Positions 46,162 through 54,786 of a stretch of 64,000 bases of DNA are shown piece after piece (positions within the stretch are counted from its first letter, which is position 1; each line of letters begins with the position of its first letter). Where the stretch lies: the NCBI RefSeq assembly GCF_014163735.1, contig NZ_JACJDV010000005.1:1-64000 (forward strand), written 5' to 3'. The position numbers and the translations under genes were made by a program. This DNA is from Shewanella sp. SR44-3. Its GTDB lineage: Bacteria; Pseudomonadota; Gammaproteobacteria; Enterobacterales; Shewanellaceae. Below the pieces are notes generated by a model that was not told the origin of the DNA, searched no databases, and worked only from the letters and a program-made list of their open reading frames with translations.

Positions 46162-46509
46162 ATGATGAACATTTCGCTGACTTTTCTTGTTGTATATTTG
46201 CTATTAGCAGGGGGGGCTTGGTTTAATGCTAGTCGCCGTGGCAGCCTGCATTGGTGCGATATCAGTGCGCCAGTGCTGATCCCTTTGTGTTGGGTGGGCT
46301 TAGTGATGGCCGGATATGGGCATCAAAGCTTGGCACATCTGATTGAAATTCCCATCTTGCTTAGCATCAGTGTGCTACTGCTGAACGTTCGAGTGTTCGT
46401 TCTCGACCATATTCAAACTAATACCAAGATTAATGCTTATATCGTCCTAGGAATAGGTCTGCTAAGTGTTTTGCTCGTGCGTCATTTTATGCCTTTTTTA
46501 GCAGAATAA
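46162..46509 (+). CDS. Small membrane protein (115 aa)
   Basis: About four transmembrane segments in 115 aa: SLTFLVVYLLLAGGAWF, DISAPVLIPLCWVGLVMAGY, EIPILLSISVLLLNVRVFVL and INAYIVLGIGLLSVLLVRHF. No family recognised. The start is uncertain (GTG 46156, ATG 46162 or ATG 46165). It lies 31 bp upstream of the beta-lactamase gene on the same strand, so they may be co-transcribed. Confidence 0.65.
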   Translation: MMNISLTFLVVYLLLAGGAWFNASRRGSLHWCDISAPVLIPLCWVGLVMAGYGHQSLAHLIEIPILLSISVLLLNVRVFVLDHIQTNTKINAYIVLGIGLLSVLLVRHFMPFLAE

Positions 46510-46540
46510 AGCTGAATAAATAAGCATTAAGGAGTTCAAC

Positions 46541-47395
46541 ATGGGATTTTCAGGAGTGATGTTAAAGGCTATGGGCAGGGCGTTCACTGCGGAGCTCAGT
46601 TTCAATTTACTAAGCATTAGAGTGCTAAGTGCTAAAGTATTAAGTATTAGTACGCTAAGTTTAACGCTATTAAGTGTTAGTGCATTAGGTACAAGCATGG
46701 TGCAGGCGGCTAGCGAGGAAAGCTTACCTGGACTTAGTATTGAGCCATTGGCCGAAAATGTGTATTTGCATCAGTCTTTCCAGCGGGTTGAGGGTTTTGG
46801 CTTGGTGAGTGCCAATGGCTTAGTGGTGGTAAACCAAGGCAAAGCCTTTATCGTCGACACCCCTTGGTCTGAAACTGACACTGCGGCGCTGGTTGATTGG
46901 ATTAGCGTTAAAGGCTATCAATTGGTTGGCAGTGTATCGACTCACTCCCATGAAGACAGAACCGCAGGCATAGGCTGGCTCAATGCTCAAAGTATTGCGA
47001 CATTTGCCTCTGAATTAACCAATCAGATTTTACATGAATCGAAAAAACCGCTGGCAAACCATCCTTTTGCACTGCCACAGGCGAGTTTATTTGACGGCAA
47101 GCTGGAGGCCTTTTACCCAGGTGGCGGCCATGCGAAAGATAACTTAGTGGTCTGGCTGCCTCAATCCAATATTCTCTTTGGCGGCTGTTTAGTGCGCAGC
47201 TTAGACTCGACAAGCCTAGGCTACACCGGAGAAGCGGTATTAGCCGAGTGGCCGACATCGGCGACGAAAGTGCTGGCAAAATACCCTGATGTAGAACTTG
47301 TGGTGCCAGGGCATGGAAACACCGGTGATAAACAGCTGTTAATTCACACACAGGCTTTGGCCGAAACTGGCGCTAAGCAAGCGTCAGCTAAATAA
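46541..47395 (+). CDS. Subclass B1 metallo-beta-lactamase
   Basis: A periplasmic zinc beta-lactamase expected to hydrolyse penicillins, cephalosporins and carbapenems. The 284-aa precursor has the complete B1 zinc set: H135, H137 and D139 in STHSHEDR, H197 in YPGGGHAKD, C216 in LFGGCLV and H258 in VVPGHGN. Cys at the Zn2 site marks B1. The IMP-like ILFGGC, YPGGGH and NLVVWLP stretches are clear, so it is near the chromosomal Shewanella enzymes rather than a recent plasmid arrival; no mobile element is near. The signal sequence is about 57 residues, lengthened by an in-frame 15-bp repeat (residues 24-53). The ATG at 46541 has AAGGAG 7 nt upstream. Activity was not tested here. Confidence 0.92.
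   Translation: MGFSGVMLKAMGRAFTAELSFNLLSIRVLSAKVLSISTLSLTLLSVSALGTSMVQAASEESLPGLSIEPLAENVYLHQSFQRVEGFGLVSANGLVVVNQGKAFIVDTPWSETDTAALVDWISVKGYQLVGSVSTHSHEDRTAGIGWLNAQSIATFASELTNQILHESKKPLANHPFALPQASLFDGKLEAFYPGGGHAKDNLVVWLPQSNILFGGCLVRSLDSTSLGYTGEAVLAEWPTSATKVLAKYPDVELVVPGHGNTGDKQLLIHTQALAETGAKQASAK
46610..46699. repeat. 15-bp tandem repeat encoding the signal peptide core
   Basis: Six 15-bp units, from 46610 to 46699, in phase with codons 24-53 of the beta-lactamase gene. They encode LSIRV, LSAKV, LSIST, LSLTL, LSVSA and LGTSM. The unit is (C/T)TAAG-N10. Confidence 0.88.
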
Positions 47396-47428
47396 AGCAG
47401 GGATTGGGAAAGCAGTAAAAAATAGTTT

Positions 47429-47444
47429 GGACATCTAGATGGCT
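47429..47444. promoter_or_regulatory. Candidate MetJ operator of metY
   Basis: Two adjacent 8-mers, GGACATCT and AGATGGCT, each match 6 of 8 positions of the met box AGACGTCT. They lie 92 bp upstream of metY, in the right place for repression by MetJ-SAM. Confidence 0.5.
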
Positions 47445-47469
47445 ATTTGTTAGGTTTGTACTTAAACTT

Positions 47470-47514
47470 AAGCAGCTTAAACACAAGCAGCTTAAGCACA
47501 AGCGACTCAACACC
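47470..47514. repeat. 15-bp tandem repeat, three units, before metY
   Basis: Units at 47470-47484, 47485-47499 and 47500-47514: AAGCAGCTTAAACAC, AAGCAGCTTAAGCAC and AAGCGACTCAACACC. They lie between the met box and the metY start. Confidence 0.82.
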
Positions 47515-47536
47515 AATAGCATAAGAGGATGGCATC

Positions 47537-48829
47537 ATGAAACTTGAATCACTGGCACTGCATTTTGGCTATACATCTGAGGCAAGCACTAAAGCTGCGG
47601 CGGTGCCCATCTATCAAACCACCTCTTATACCTTCGATGATACCCAGCATGGGGCCGATTTATTCGACCTGAAAGTGGCAGGTAACATCTACACCCGTAT
47701 CATGAATCCCACCACTGATGTGTTAGAGCAGCGCTTAGCGGCAATTGAAGGTGGTATAGGAGCGCTAGCTGTGGCGTCTGGCATGGCCGCCATTACTTAT
47801 GCTATCGCTGCATTGACTCAAGTTGGCGACAATATTGTCAGCACCAGTCAGCTCTATGGCGGCACCTATAATTTATTTGCCCATACCTTGCCGCGCCAAG
47901 GCGTTGAAGTGCGCATGGCTGCCTTTGATGCTTTCGATGAGCTTGAAGCGCTCATTGACGACAACACCAAGGCGCTTTTTTGTGAATCTATCGGTAATCC
48001 GGCGGGGAATATTGTCGATTTGCAGGCTTTGGCCGAAATTGCGCACCGCCACGGCGTCCCCTTAATTGTCGATAATACAGTGGCGACGCCAGTATTGTGC
48101 CGCCCCTTTGAGCATGGCGCCGATATCGTTATTCATTCATTAACTAAGTACATAGGCGGCCACGGCACTACAATAGGCGGCGCGATTATTGACTCGGGTA
48201 AGTTTGATTGGGCCGCTAATAAAGACAGGTTCGCCCTGCTCAATGAGCCAGATCCTTCCTATCATGGGGTGGTTTACACTCAGGCCTTTGGCCCCGCTGC
48301 CTTTATCGGTCGTTGCCGCGTGGTGCCCTTAAGAAATACCGGCGCGGCGCTGGCGCCTCAGAGTGCCTTTTTATTGCTACAAGGCTTAGAAACCCTAAGC
48401 CTTAGAATGGAGCGCCATTGCAGTAATGCCTTAGCGTTAGCCCAGTATTTACAGCAACATCCTAATGTCAGCTGGGTGAATTATGGCGCCTTAGAAAATA
48501 GCCCTTATAAAGATAATTGCCATAAAATCACCTCAGGCAAAGCCTCAGGGATTATTAGCTTTGGGATTAAGGCTCAGGCGAGTCAAGATAGTAAAGTTGC
48601 CGGTGGGCGCTTTATTGATGCGCTTAAAATGATCTTAAGGCTGGTGAATATTGGCGATGCTAAATCCCTCGCCTGTCATCCAGCCAGCACGACTCATCGG
48701 CAGCTCAGCCCCGAGGAATTAGCTAAAGCCGGCGTGAGTGAGGATTTAATTCGGATTTCAGTGGGTATAGAGCACCTAGATGACATTATCGCCGATGTAG
48801 AGCAGGCTCTGGCCGCTAGCGTAAGCTAA
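47537..48829 (+). CDS. metY: O-acetylhomoserine sulfhydrylase / cysteine synthase MetY
   Basis: PLP enzyme that makes homocysteine from O-acetyl(succinyl)homoserine and sulfide. The 430-aa protein is longer than cystathionine gamma-synthase, as expected for MetY. Seen: YTRIMNPTTDVLEQRLAAIEGG (start of the large domain), the YGGTYNLF stretch, D179 in VDNT, and K204 in HSLTKYIGGHG. The C-terminus ends with the usual SVGIEHLDDI. ATG with AGAGGA upstream. A met box and a 15-bp repeat lie upstream. Confidence 0.92.
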   Translation: MKLESLALHFGYTSEASTKAAAVPIYQTTSYTFDDTQHGADLFDLKVAGNIYTRIMNPTTDVLEQRLAAIEGGIGALAVASGMAAITYAIAALTQVGDNIVSTSQLYGGTYNLFAHTLPRQGVEVRMAAFDAFDELEALIDDNTKALFCESIGNPAGNIVDLQALAEIAHRHGVPLIVDNTVATPVLCRPFEHGADIVIHSLTKYIGGHGTTIGGAIIDSGKFDWAANKDRFALLNEPDPSYHGVVYTQAFGPAAFIGRCRVVPLRNTGAALAPQSAFLLLQGLETLSLRMERHCSNALALAQYLQQHPNVSWVNYGALENSPYKDNCHKITSGKASGIISFGIKAQASQDSKVAGGRFIDALKMILRLVNIGDAKSLACHPASTTHRQLSPEELAKAGVSEDLIRISVGIEHLDDIIADVEQALAASVS

Positions 48830-48852
48830 AGGCTCAACTAAGCGCGCAATTC

Positions 48853-48879
48853 GATATTAGATATTAGATATTAGATATT
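48853..48879. repeat. 7-bp tandem repeat after metY
   Basis: GATATTA is repeated head to tail at 48853, 48860 and 48867, with a partial fourth copy. It lies 24 bp after the metY stop. Confidence 0.8.
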
Positions 48880-48912
48880 CGGTATCGCAAGCCATCACCC
48901 ATCCCAACTAAC

Positions 48913-48931
48913 AGCGCCTACGGGCGCTTTA
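48913..48931 (+). terminator. Terminator of metY
   Basis: AGCGCC and GGCGCT form a short GC-rich stem with a TACG loop (a stable UNCG-like tetraloop), followed by TTTATT. Confidence 0.7.
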
Positions 48932-49066
48932 TTCATCTATCTTGCAATTAACCCAAGACTATTGGGGCAAAAACACCGATAATTCCCCTCAATTATACGG
49001 CTCGCTGATATGACTCTTATAGCACTTAGCAGCCGACTCTAGATATAAAGCAATGGGTACCAAGTA

Positions 49067-51253
49067 ATGGAAATCAAAGTTAACTTTCTCGACAATCTTA
49101 GACTTGAAGCCAAGTTTGATGATTTCACCGTCACCGCCGATCAGCCCATCCGCTACAAAGGCGATGGCTCAGCGCCTAGCCCCTTTGATTATTTCCTCGC
49201 ATCTTCTGCCTTGTGCGCCGCTTATTTTATTAAGGTCTACTGCAAGGCTAGGGATATTTCTACTGAAAATATTAGATTATCTCAGAACAACATCGTCGAC
49301 CCCGAAGACAGATATAACCAGATCTTCCAAATTCAAGTTGAGCTGCCTGATGATATTTCAGCTAAAGACAGGGAAGGTATACTGCGCTCAATCGATCGCT
49401 GTACGGTAAAAAAAGTGGTTCAGACTGGGCCTGAATTTAAAATCGAAACCGTTGAAAACCTAAGTGCCGACGCCAATGCCATGTTAATGGGTTCGAGCGA
49501 CCAAGATGCCAGCACCTTTATTCTCGGTAAAGACTTACCCCTAGAGCAGACCATAGCCAACATGACCGCCATGCTGGCCGAGCTTGGAATGAAGATAGAA
49601 ATATCTTCATGGCGCAACATAGTGCCAAACGTCTGGTCCTTGCATATTCGCGATGCCGCCTCGCCCATGTGTTTCACTAACGGTAAAGGCGCCAGCAAAG
49701 AAAGCGCGTTATGCTCGGCATTAGGCGAGTTCATTGAGCGTCTTAATAATAACTTTTTCTATAACGATCAATTCTTTGGCACTGAAATAGCTAACAGCGA
49801 GTTTGTGCATTACCCCAATGAGAAATGGTTCCCACTAGAAGATGACGACGCCCTGCCAGCAGGCATGCTAGATGATTATTGTTTAGAGATTTACAACCCC
49901 GATGACGAGCTGCAAGGCTCGCACCTGATTGATACTAACTCAGGTAATAGCGCGCGCGGTATTTGCGCCATTCCTTATCGTCGCAAGTCAGATGGCAAGA
50001 CAGTGTATTTCCCGTCAAACTTGATTGAAAACTTATTCCTAAGTAACGGCATGAGCGCGGGTAATAACCTGCAAGAAGCCGAGGTGCAGTGCTTATCGGA
50101 AATCTTTGAACGGGCGGTGAAACGCCAAATTATCGAGCAAGAAATTGTCCTGCCGGACGTGCCCATGAGCGTGCTTGAGAAATACCCAAGTATTCTAGCC
50201 GGCATTAAGGGGTTAGAGGAACAGGGCTTTCCAATCCTGGTGAAAGATGCCTCATTGGGCGGCGAGTTTCCTGTGATGTGCGTGACCTTGATGAACCCAA
50301 GAACCGGCGGTGTGTTTGCGTCATTTGGTGCCCACCCAAGCTTTGAGGTGGCACTGGAGCGCAGCCTGACTGAGTTACTGCAAGGCCGCAGCTTTGAAGG
50401 CTTAAATGATGTGCCAAAGCCGACCTTTAACAGCATGGCAGTGACAGAGCCCGAGAACTTTGTTGAGCACTTTATCGACTCAACTGGGGTAATTTCATGG
50501 CGCTTCTTTAGCAGCAAGCATGACTATGAATTCTGCGAATGGGACTTTTCTGGTACCAGCGAAGAAGAAGCAAACGCCTTATTCGGCATTTTAGAAACCA
50601 TGGGTAAAGAGGTGTATATCACCGAATTTACTGAGCTTGGCGCCAGTGCTTGCCGTATTCTGGTGCCCGATTATTCAGAAGTGTACCCCGTTGATGACCT
50701 CATTTGGGACAACACCAATAAAGCGCTACTTTACCGTGAAGATATCTTAAATCTGCACTCGCTGAGCACTAAAGCTTTGGTGAAGTTAGTCAATCGTTTA
50801 GAAGAGAGCCAGCTGGATAATCACACGGATATTCGCACCTTAATTGGCATAGTGTTCGATGAGAATACTCCTTGGGGTAAGTTGACTATTATCGAGCTTA
50901 AGATATTGATTTATTTGACGCTTGGCTCCCATGAAGATGCTATTGAGTTGGTGGGCGAGTTCCTGCAGTTTAACGACAATACTGTTCAGCGCGGTTTGTT
51001 CTATCAAGCGGTGAGCGCGGTGCTTGAAGTCACCTTAGATGAAGATCTCGAGCTTGAGCACTTTATCGAAAGCTTTAACAGAATGTATGGCAAAGACGTC
51101 ATGGATAATGTCGTCGGTTCAGTCAATGGCACGGTGCGTTTTTACGGCCTCACCAAGACCAGTATGCAACTCGAAGGTATAGAGCCGCATTTACGCTTGA
51201 TTGAAAGCTACAAAAAGCTTCACTTAGCCCGCAAAATTAAAGCCGGCTTGTAA
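49067..51253 (+). CDS. OsmC-YcaO fusion protein
   Basis: A two-domain cytosolic protein of 728 aa. Residues about 1-130 form an OsmC-like peroxidase domain with its two expected Cys, C50 in SSALCAAYF and C112 in RCTVKK. From about residue 145 it is a YcaO domain: GASKESALCSALGEFIER (about 208-225), QEAEVQCLSEIFERAVKR (a second ATP-binding block), and the C-terminal helical part. YcaO enzymes activate amide backbones with ATP; E. coli YcaO (about 586 aa, no OsmC domain) is linked to RimO-dependent methylthiolation of ribosomal protein S12. No precursor peptide or dehydrogenase gene is nearby, so azoline toxin synthesis is unlikely. The fusion may act in S12 modification with redox control, an inference. 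Confidence 0.87.
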   Translation: MEIKVNFLDNLRLEAKFDDFTVTADQPIRYKGDGSAPSPFDYFLASSALCAAYFIKVYCKARDISTENIRLSQNNIVDPEDRYNQIFQIQVELPDDISAKDREGILRSIDRCTVKKVVQTGPEFKIETVENLSADANAMLMGSSDQDASTFILGKDLPLEQTIANMTAMLAELGMKIEISSWRNIVPNVWSLHIRDAASPMCFTNGKGASKESALCSALGEFIERLNNNFFYNDQFFGTEIANSEFVHYPNEKWFPLEDDDALPAGMLDDYCLEIYNPDDELQGSHLIDTNSGNSARGICAIPYRRKSDGKTVYFPSNLIENLFLSNGMSAGNNLQEAEVQCLSEIFERAVKRQIIEQEIVLPDVPMSVLEKYPSILAGIKGLEEQGFPILVKDASLGGEFPVMCVTLMNPRTGGVFASFGAHPSFEVALERSLTELLQGRSFEGLNDVPKPTFNSMAVTEPENFVEHFIDSTGVISWRFFSSKHDYEFCEWDFSGTSEEEANALFGILETMGKEVYITEFTELGASACRILVPDYSEVYPVDDLIWDNTNKALLYREDILNLHSLSTKALVKLVNRLEESQLDNHTDIRTLIGIVFDENTPWGKLTIIELKILIYLTLGSHEDAIELVGEFLQFNDNTVQRGLFYQAVSAVLEVTLDEDLELEHFIESFNRMYGKDVMDNVVGSVNGTVRFYGLTKTSMQLEGIEPHLRLIESYKKLHLARKIKAGL

Positions 51254-51294
51254 GTCACCTAAGCTAAATAAACGCTAAGTAAAAAGCTGCAGAT

Positions 51295-51333
51295 AAAAAA
51301 TGAGCCATTGATGATCCAGTGGCTCATTTTTTT
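51295..51333. terminator. Terminator between the YcaO and M1 genes
   Basis: A 13-bp stem built on AAAAAATGAGCCA and TGGCTCATTTTTT with a 12-nt loop. T-runs on both strands serve the fusion gene (+) and the convergent M1 gene (-). Confidence 0.92.
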
Positions 51334-51397
51334 ATCTGTACGTTACGCTAAACGCAGTGTTCGAACACTGTAATTCGATCACTGTAATAAGCTGAGA

Positions 51398-54034
51398 CTA
51401 ATTGCTCATCTGGGCCTTTATGCGTACGCAGCGGTGTTCTTCCTGGCGCGCTTCCAGCACCGCTCTGCGGGTGAGGGCGGACAGGCTAGTGTTAGTATTT
51501 AATACTTGATCTAAGGCGCTGATGCCGGCATAGCTACATGAGGTTGGGATAAGTGTGGTGCCGTAACTGCGCATAAACACTGGGCCTTTGCTATCTGTGT
51601 ATGGCAGATTGGCAAGGCGCTGCTCTGCAGTAGCGGCACTAAACAATTGCTGCTCGCTGGGGTAGAGGTTCTCCATGGCGACGCGAATTTTAGAAAACGG
51701 CATGTGCTCATTATTTTCTATGGTGTTTAACCAACGGCGCTTAAGGGCGGCCTCTGGGCGAATAACTTCGGCAGCAATGGCGGCTTTCTCACCTGAATCT
51801 GAGTTGTCCCGGCGTTTTTCGGCCTGTAGACGCTGAAGGCTTTGGGGGAAATCGAAGCGATTCAGCTGCCTGATGATATCCCAGCGCAAATCTTGGCCTA
51901 GGGTTAACCCTTGCACCTTAACCTTGCCATCTAATAACTGACTGAGGTGACTTAAAGCAGCGCCATTGTGTGAGAAGGCCACGTAAGCATCGAACCAGCG
52001 GCGCTGGAAGTCGCTGTCTTTATGGCTTTCCATCGCGCGGCGTAGGCTCATTTGGCTAAAGGCTTTAGCGACTTTGTCAGTGTAGTTCTTTTGGCTTGGC
52101 GCCATCGCATTGAGGTAGTCCATGGCTTGGTGTAAGTTGGCGATAACTTGGCCCAAGATGGTGTAATCTTGCTCTAAAGGCGCGTTGACTAAGGCGACAT
52201 TGATAAACTGATCTAAGCCTGTTTTACCGTCGACGACACTGTCCCACAAGCTTTGCCACAACATGGAGCGCAGCAGCGGATCGTGGACATTACTCAGTTG
52301 TTGTTTGGCGGTTTGGAATGATTTGTCATCCAGTTGCACCTTAACAAAACCCCAGTCGTCAAAATTGGGATAAACAAGGTCGGGGCAAATTTCACCAATG
52401 AGTTCAGGCACCTTGGTGAAGCGGCCTTTGTATGTCACTGCAACCACTTGCTGCTGCTCAAGGTAATGGCGGCCTTTATTAAACAGCGCCACTTGGACTT
52501 TTTGCTCTCTTAGTGTCGGAAATTCAGGACCCGGTACGGATTGAATTAACGCAAACTGACTTATCTGATTACCACTACACTGGAACTGCACTTTAAGGCT
52601 GTTAACCCCAGCGCTGTAGAGCCACTCTTTGGTCCAGCGGCTTAAATCTCTATTACCTGCATCAGCAAGACTATCAATAAAATCAGAGAGCTGCGCATTT
52701 TGATAGCTGTATTTTGTTAAGTATTGACTCACTCCTTGGCGAAACATTTCATCGCCGAGCAAATGACGCAACTGCTTTAAAGTCGAAGCGCCTTTTTGGT
52801 AGGTAATAGCATCGATGTTATCAAAAGCATTGGCCGTAGTAGCGACAGGCACTTCAATAGCATGGCTGGTGACTAAGCTGTCTTGATGGTAAGCCTTTTG
52901 CTTACCTTTGGCATAAAAGGTGCGCCAAGCATGGTGAAACTCTGTGGCTTCGCTGGTGGCTAAGGTGCCCATAAATGAGGCGAAGGATTCGTTAAGCCAT
53001 AGGCCATTCCACCATTTCATGGTGACTAAGTTACCAAACCATTGGTGGGCCATTTCGTGCATGATTACCGAGGCTAAGCTTTCTTTCTGCTGGGCGGTCA
53101 TTGGCGCACTAGTCAGGAAGTAATTTTCTGAAAAAGTAATCGCACCGGCGTTTTCCATGGCACCATAGAGAAAATCAGGCACTAGCAGTTGATCGTACTT
53201 TTTAAAGGGGTAGTTAATGCCAAAATAACGGTCAAAGAAGGCTAGGCCTTGGCGAGTGTAAGTAAACCAATCCTCCGGCGCGACTTGGCTTGCTACCGAC
53301 TGACGGGCAAACAGGCGCATGGGGTAGGCGGCGGTGTCATCTTGCCACACATGGTAAGGACCTGCGTGCATAGAGAAGTTATATGGACTGAGTTTAGGCG
53401 TTAGCGGGAATTGCCATAAGTTAGTGGCGCCCCGTGCTTCTATACTGGTTTCACGCATGGTGCTGACCACTTGCCAGTCGGCGGGAGCGATAACACTCAG
53501 CAGGTAATTCGCTTTAAGATCGGGTTGATCGAACACCGCAAACATTTGCTGAGCTGCCGCGGGCTCAAAATGGGAATACAAGTAAACCTTGCCATCCACT
53601 GGGTCAACAAATCTGTGTAATCCTTCGCCATTGGTGCTGTGCTCGCGGCTAAAATCAACTTCTATTATGTTTTCACCGCTACTTAATAAGCTGGCATTAA
53701 TTGTGATGTAAGCGCCGTTGTAGCTGGGGTAAATTTTAGTGCCGTTGACCACAAAGCGGCTGATATCAGCTTTATTTAAATCTAAGGTGATGGCTTTGCT
53801 GGTGCTGGATAAGTTAAACGTCACCTTGGTGGTTGCGCTGAAGCGACTATCACCGGTTAAGTTATAGGTGAGCTGATAGTTGACATCGGAAATCACCTTG
53901 GCACGTTCTTGGGCCTGAAATTGGCTAATAGAGGCGCTGCCATCGCGCTTTGAAGGGGAGGTGCTCTGGTTCGTTGAGCAGGCAGCAAGGCTTGCAAGGG
54001 TGACTGACAGGATGACAACTTTAAAAAAATCCAC
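51398..54034 (-). CDS. M1-family aminopeptidase lipoprotein
   Basis: A zinc aminopeptidase anchored in the envelope. The 878-aa precursor has a lipobox LAAC with Cys at residue 19. It shows the M1 motifs GAMENAG (291-297) and HEMAH (326-330) with the third zinc ligand E349 in NESFASF. E. coli PepN is cytosolic and has no lipobox, so this is a separate, exported member. The C-terminal helical domain (ERAP1-like) is present. Substrates are unknown; peptide scavenging outside the membrane is likely. Confidence 0.9.
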   Translation of the reverse strand: MDFFKVVILSVTLASLAACSTNQSTSPSKRDGSASISQFQAQERAKVISDVNYQLTYNLTGDSRFSATTKVTFNLSSTSKAITLDLNKADISRFVVNGTKIYPSYNGAYITINASLLSSGENIIEVDFSREHSTNGEGLHRFVDPVDGKVYLYSHFEPAAAQQMFAVFDQPDLKANYLLSVIAPADWQVVSTMRETSIEARGATNLWQFPLTPKLSPYNFSMHAGPYHVWQDDTAAYPMRLFARQSVASQVAPEDWFTYTRQGLAFFDRYFGINYPFKKYDQLLVPDFLYGAMENAGAITFSENYFLTSAPMTAQQKESLASVIMHEMAHQWFGNLVTMKWWNGLWLNESFASFMGTLATSEATEFHHAWRTFYAKGKQKAYHQDSLVTSHAIEVPVATTANAFDNIDAITYQKGASTLKQLRHLLGDEMFRQGVSQYLTKYSYQNAQLSDFIDSLADAGNRDLSRWTKEWLYSAGVNSLKVQFQCSGNQISQFALIQSVPGPEFPTLREQKVQVALFNKGRHYLEQQQVVAVTYKGRFTKVPELIGEICPDLVYPNFDDWGFVKVQLDDKSFQTAKQQLSNVHDPLLRSMLWQSLWDSVVDGKTGLDQFINVALVNAPLEQDYTILGQVIANLHQAMDYLNAMAPSQKNYTDKVAKAFSQMSLRRAMESHKDSDFQRRWFDAYVAFSHNGAALSHLSQLLDGKVKVQGLTLGQDLRWDIIRQLNRFDFPQSLQRLQAEKRRDNSDSGEKAAIAAEVIRPEAALKRRWLNTIENNEHMPFSKIRVAMENLYPSEQQLFSAATAEQRLANLPYTDSKGPVFMRSYGTTLIPTSCSYAGISALDQVLNTNTSLSALTRRAVLEARQEEHRCVRIKAQMSN

Positions 54035-54065
54035 GACTATTTTCCTATGGGTTCAAAAGGTCACT

Positions 54066-54093
54066 AAAAAGCCGACAAGGTAGTCGGCTTTTT
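54066..54093 (-). terminator. Terminator of the lpoB gene cluster
   Basis: AAAAAGCCGAC and GTCGGCTTTTT form an 11-bp perfect stem with a 6-nt loop. On the minus strand it ends in TTTTT, 20 bp after the lpoB stop. Confidence 0.9.
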
Positions 54094-54112
54094 GGGCTAA
54101 GTTAGCTCAGGA

Positions 54113-54706
54113 TTATAATCCTAAGAATGACTTAGATCTCGTTTTTCTGATTTCTTTTTCATCTGACCATTCAATCAAGCCTGTTTCTAAGTCCATCAGA
54201 CGCATTGTCATCTTGTAATACACATCTGTGGTGCTGCCATCTTGCTTAACTATGCTAGATAGGTTGCCGTAAAGCATAAATTGAGCACCAATCTGGCGAC
54301 CAAACTTGATGGCAGTGCTTGGATCCACCATGCCAGCATTGTTTTGATAATCAAGCTGTTTACGTACAGTGTCGACTTTAGTCATATCGATAAAGCGGAA
54401 TTTACCTGAGCGCAGTAACTTGTTGCTTATGGTGTCTGTCACCGATTCTGTGTCGATATGCTCAGAGGTCTTGTTTTTGATCTTATCTACAAAGATGATC
54501 GGACGACCTGTATCGGTAATCGACATCACAGGTGGGAACACCATCATGCTGTCGACCATCTTAGCGGCGATGGCTTGCAAATCTGTGGAGCCAAAGTTTT
54601 CGTTGACGGTTTCAACTTCTGTGGCATCGCCATACTCAACCTTAGATTGACAGGCACTTAGGCCCATGACGGCGGCTAATACAAAAATAATTTTTAACTG
54701 TTTCAT
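54113..54706 (-). CDS. lpoB: Penicillin-binding protein activator LpoB
   Basis: Outer-membrane lipoprotein that activates PBP1B in peptidoglycan synthesis. From the ATG at 54706, 197 aa with lipobox LSAC (Cys at residue 19). Seen: IIFVDKIKNKTSEHIDT, the DYQNNAGMVDPSTAIKFGRQIGAQFMLYGNLSS stretch, and the ending DLETGLIEWSDEKEIRKTRSK. An ATG four codons earlier is possible, but the 54706 ATG has a better-placed purine-rich site. It lies after a COG3014 lipoprotein, as in many Vibrio and Shewanella. Confidence 0.9.
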   Translation of the reverse strand: MKQLKIIFVLAAVMGLSACQSKVEYGDATEVETVNENFGSTDLQAIAAKMVDSMMVFPPVMSITDTGRPIIFVDKIKNKTSEHIDTESVTDTISNKLLRSGKFRFIDMTKVDTVRKQLDYQNNAGMVDPSTAIKFGRQIGAQFMLYGNLSSIVKQDGSTTDVYYKMTMRLMDLETGLIEWSDEKEIRKTRSKSFLGL

Positions 54707-54786
54707 AGTCATTTCCATTAGTTAAAGTGGGCCTTAGTTTCTGATAACATTAAATTTAGCAATAAATGTTCAGTGTTTAAATTGAA

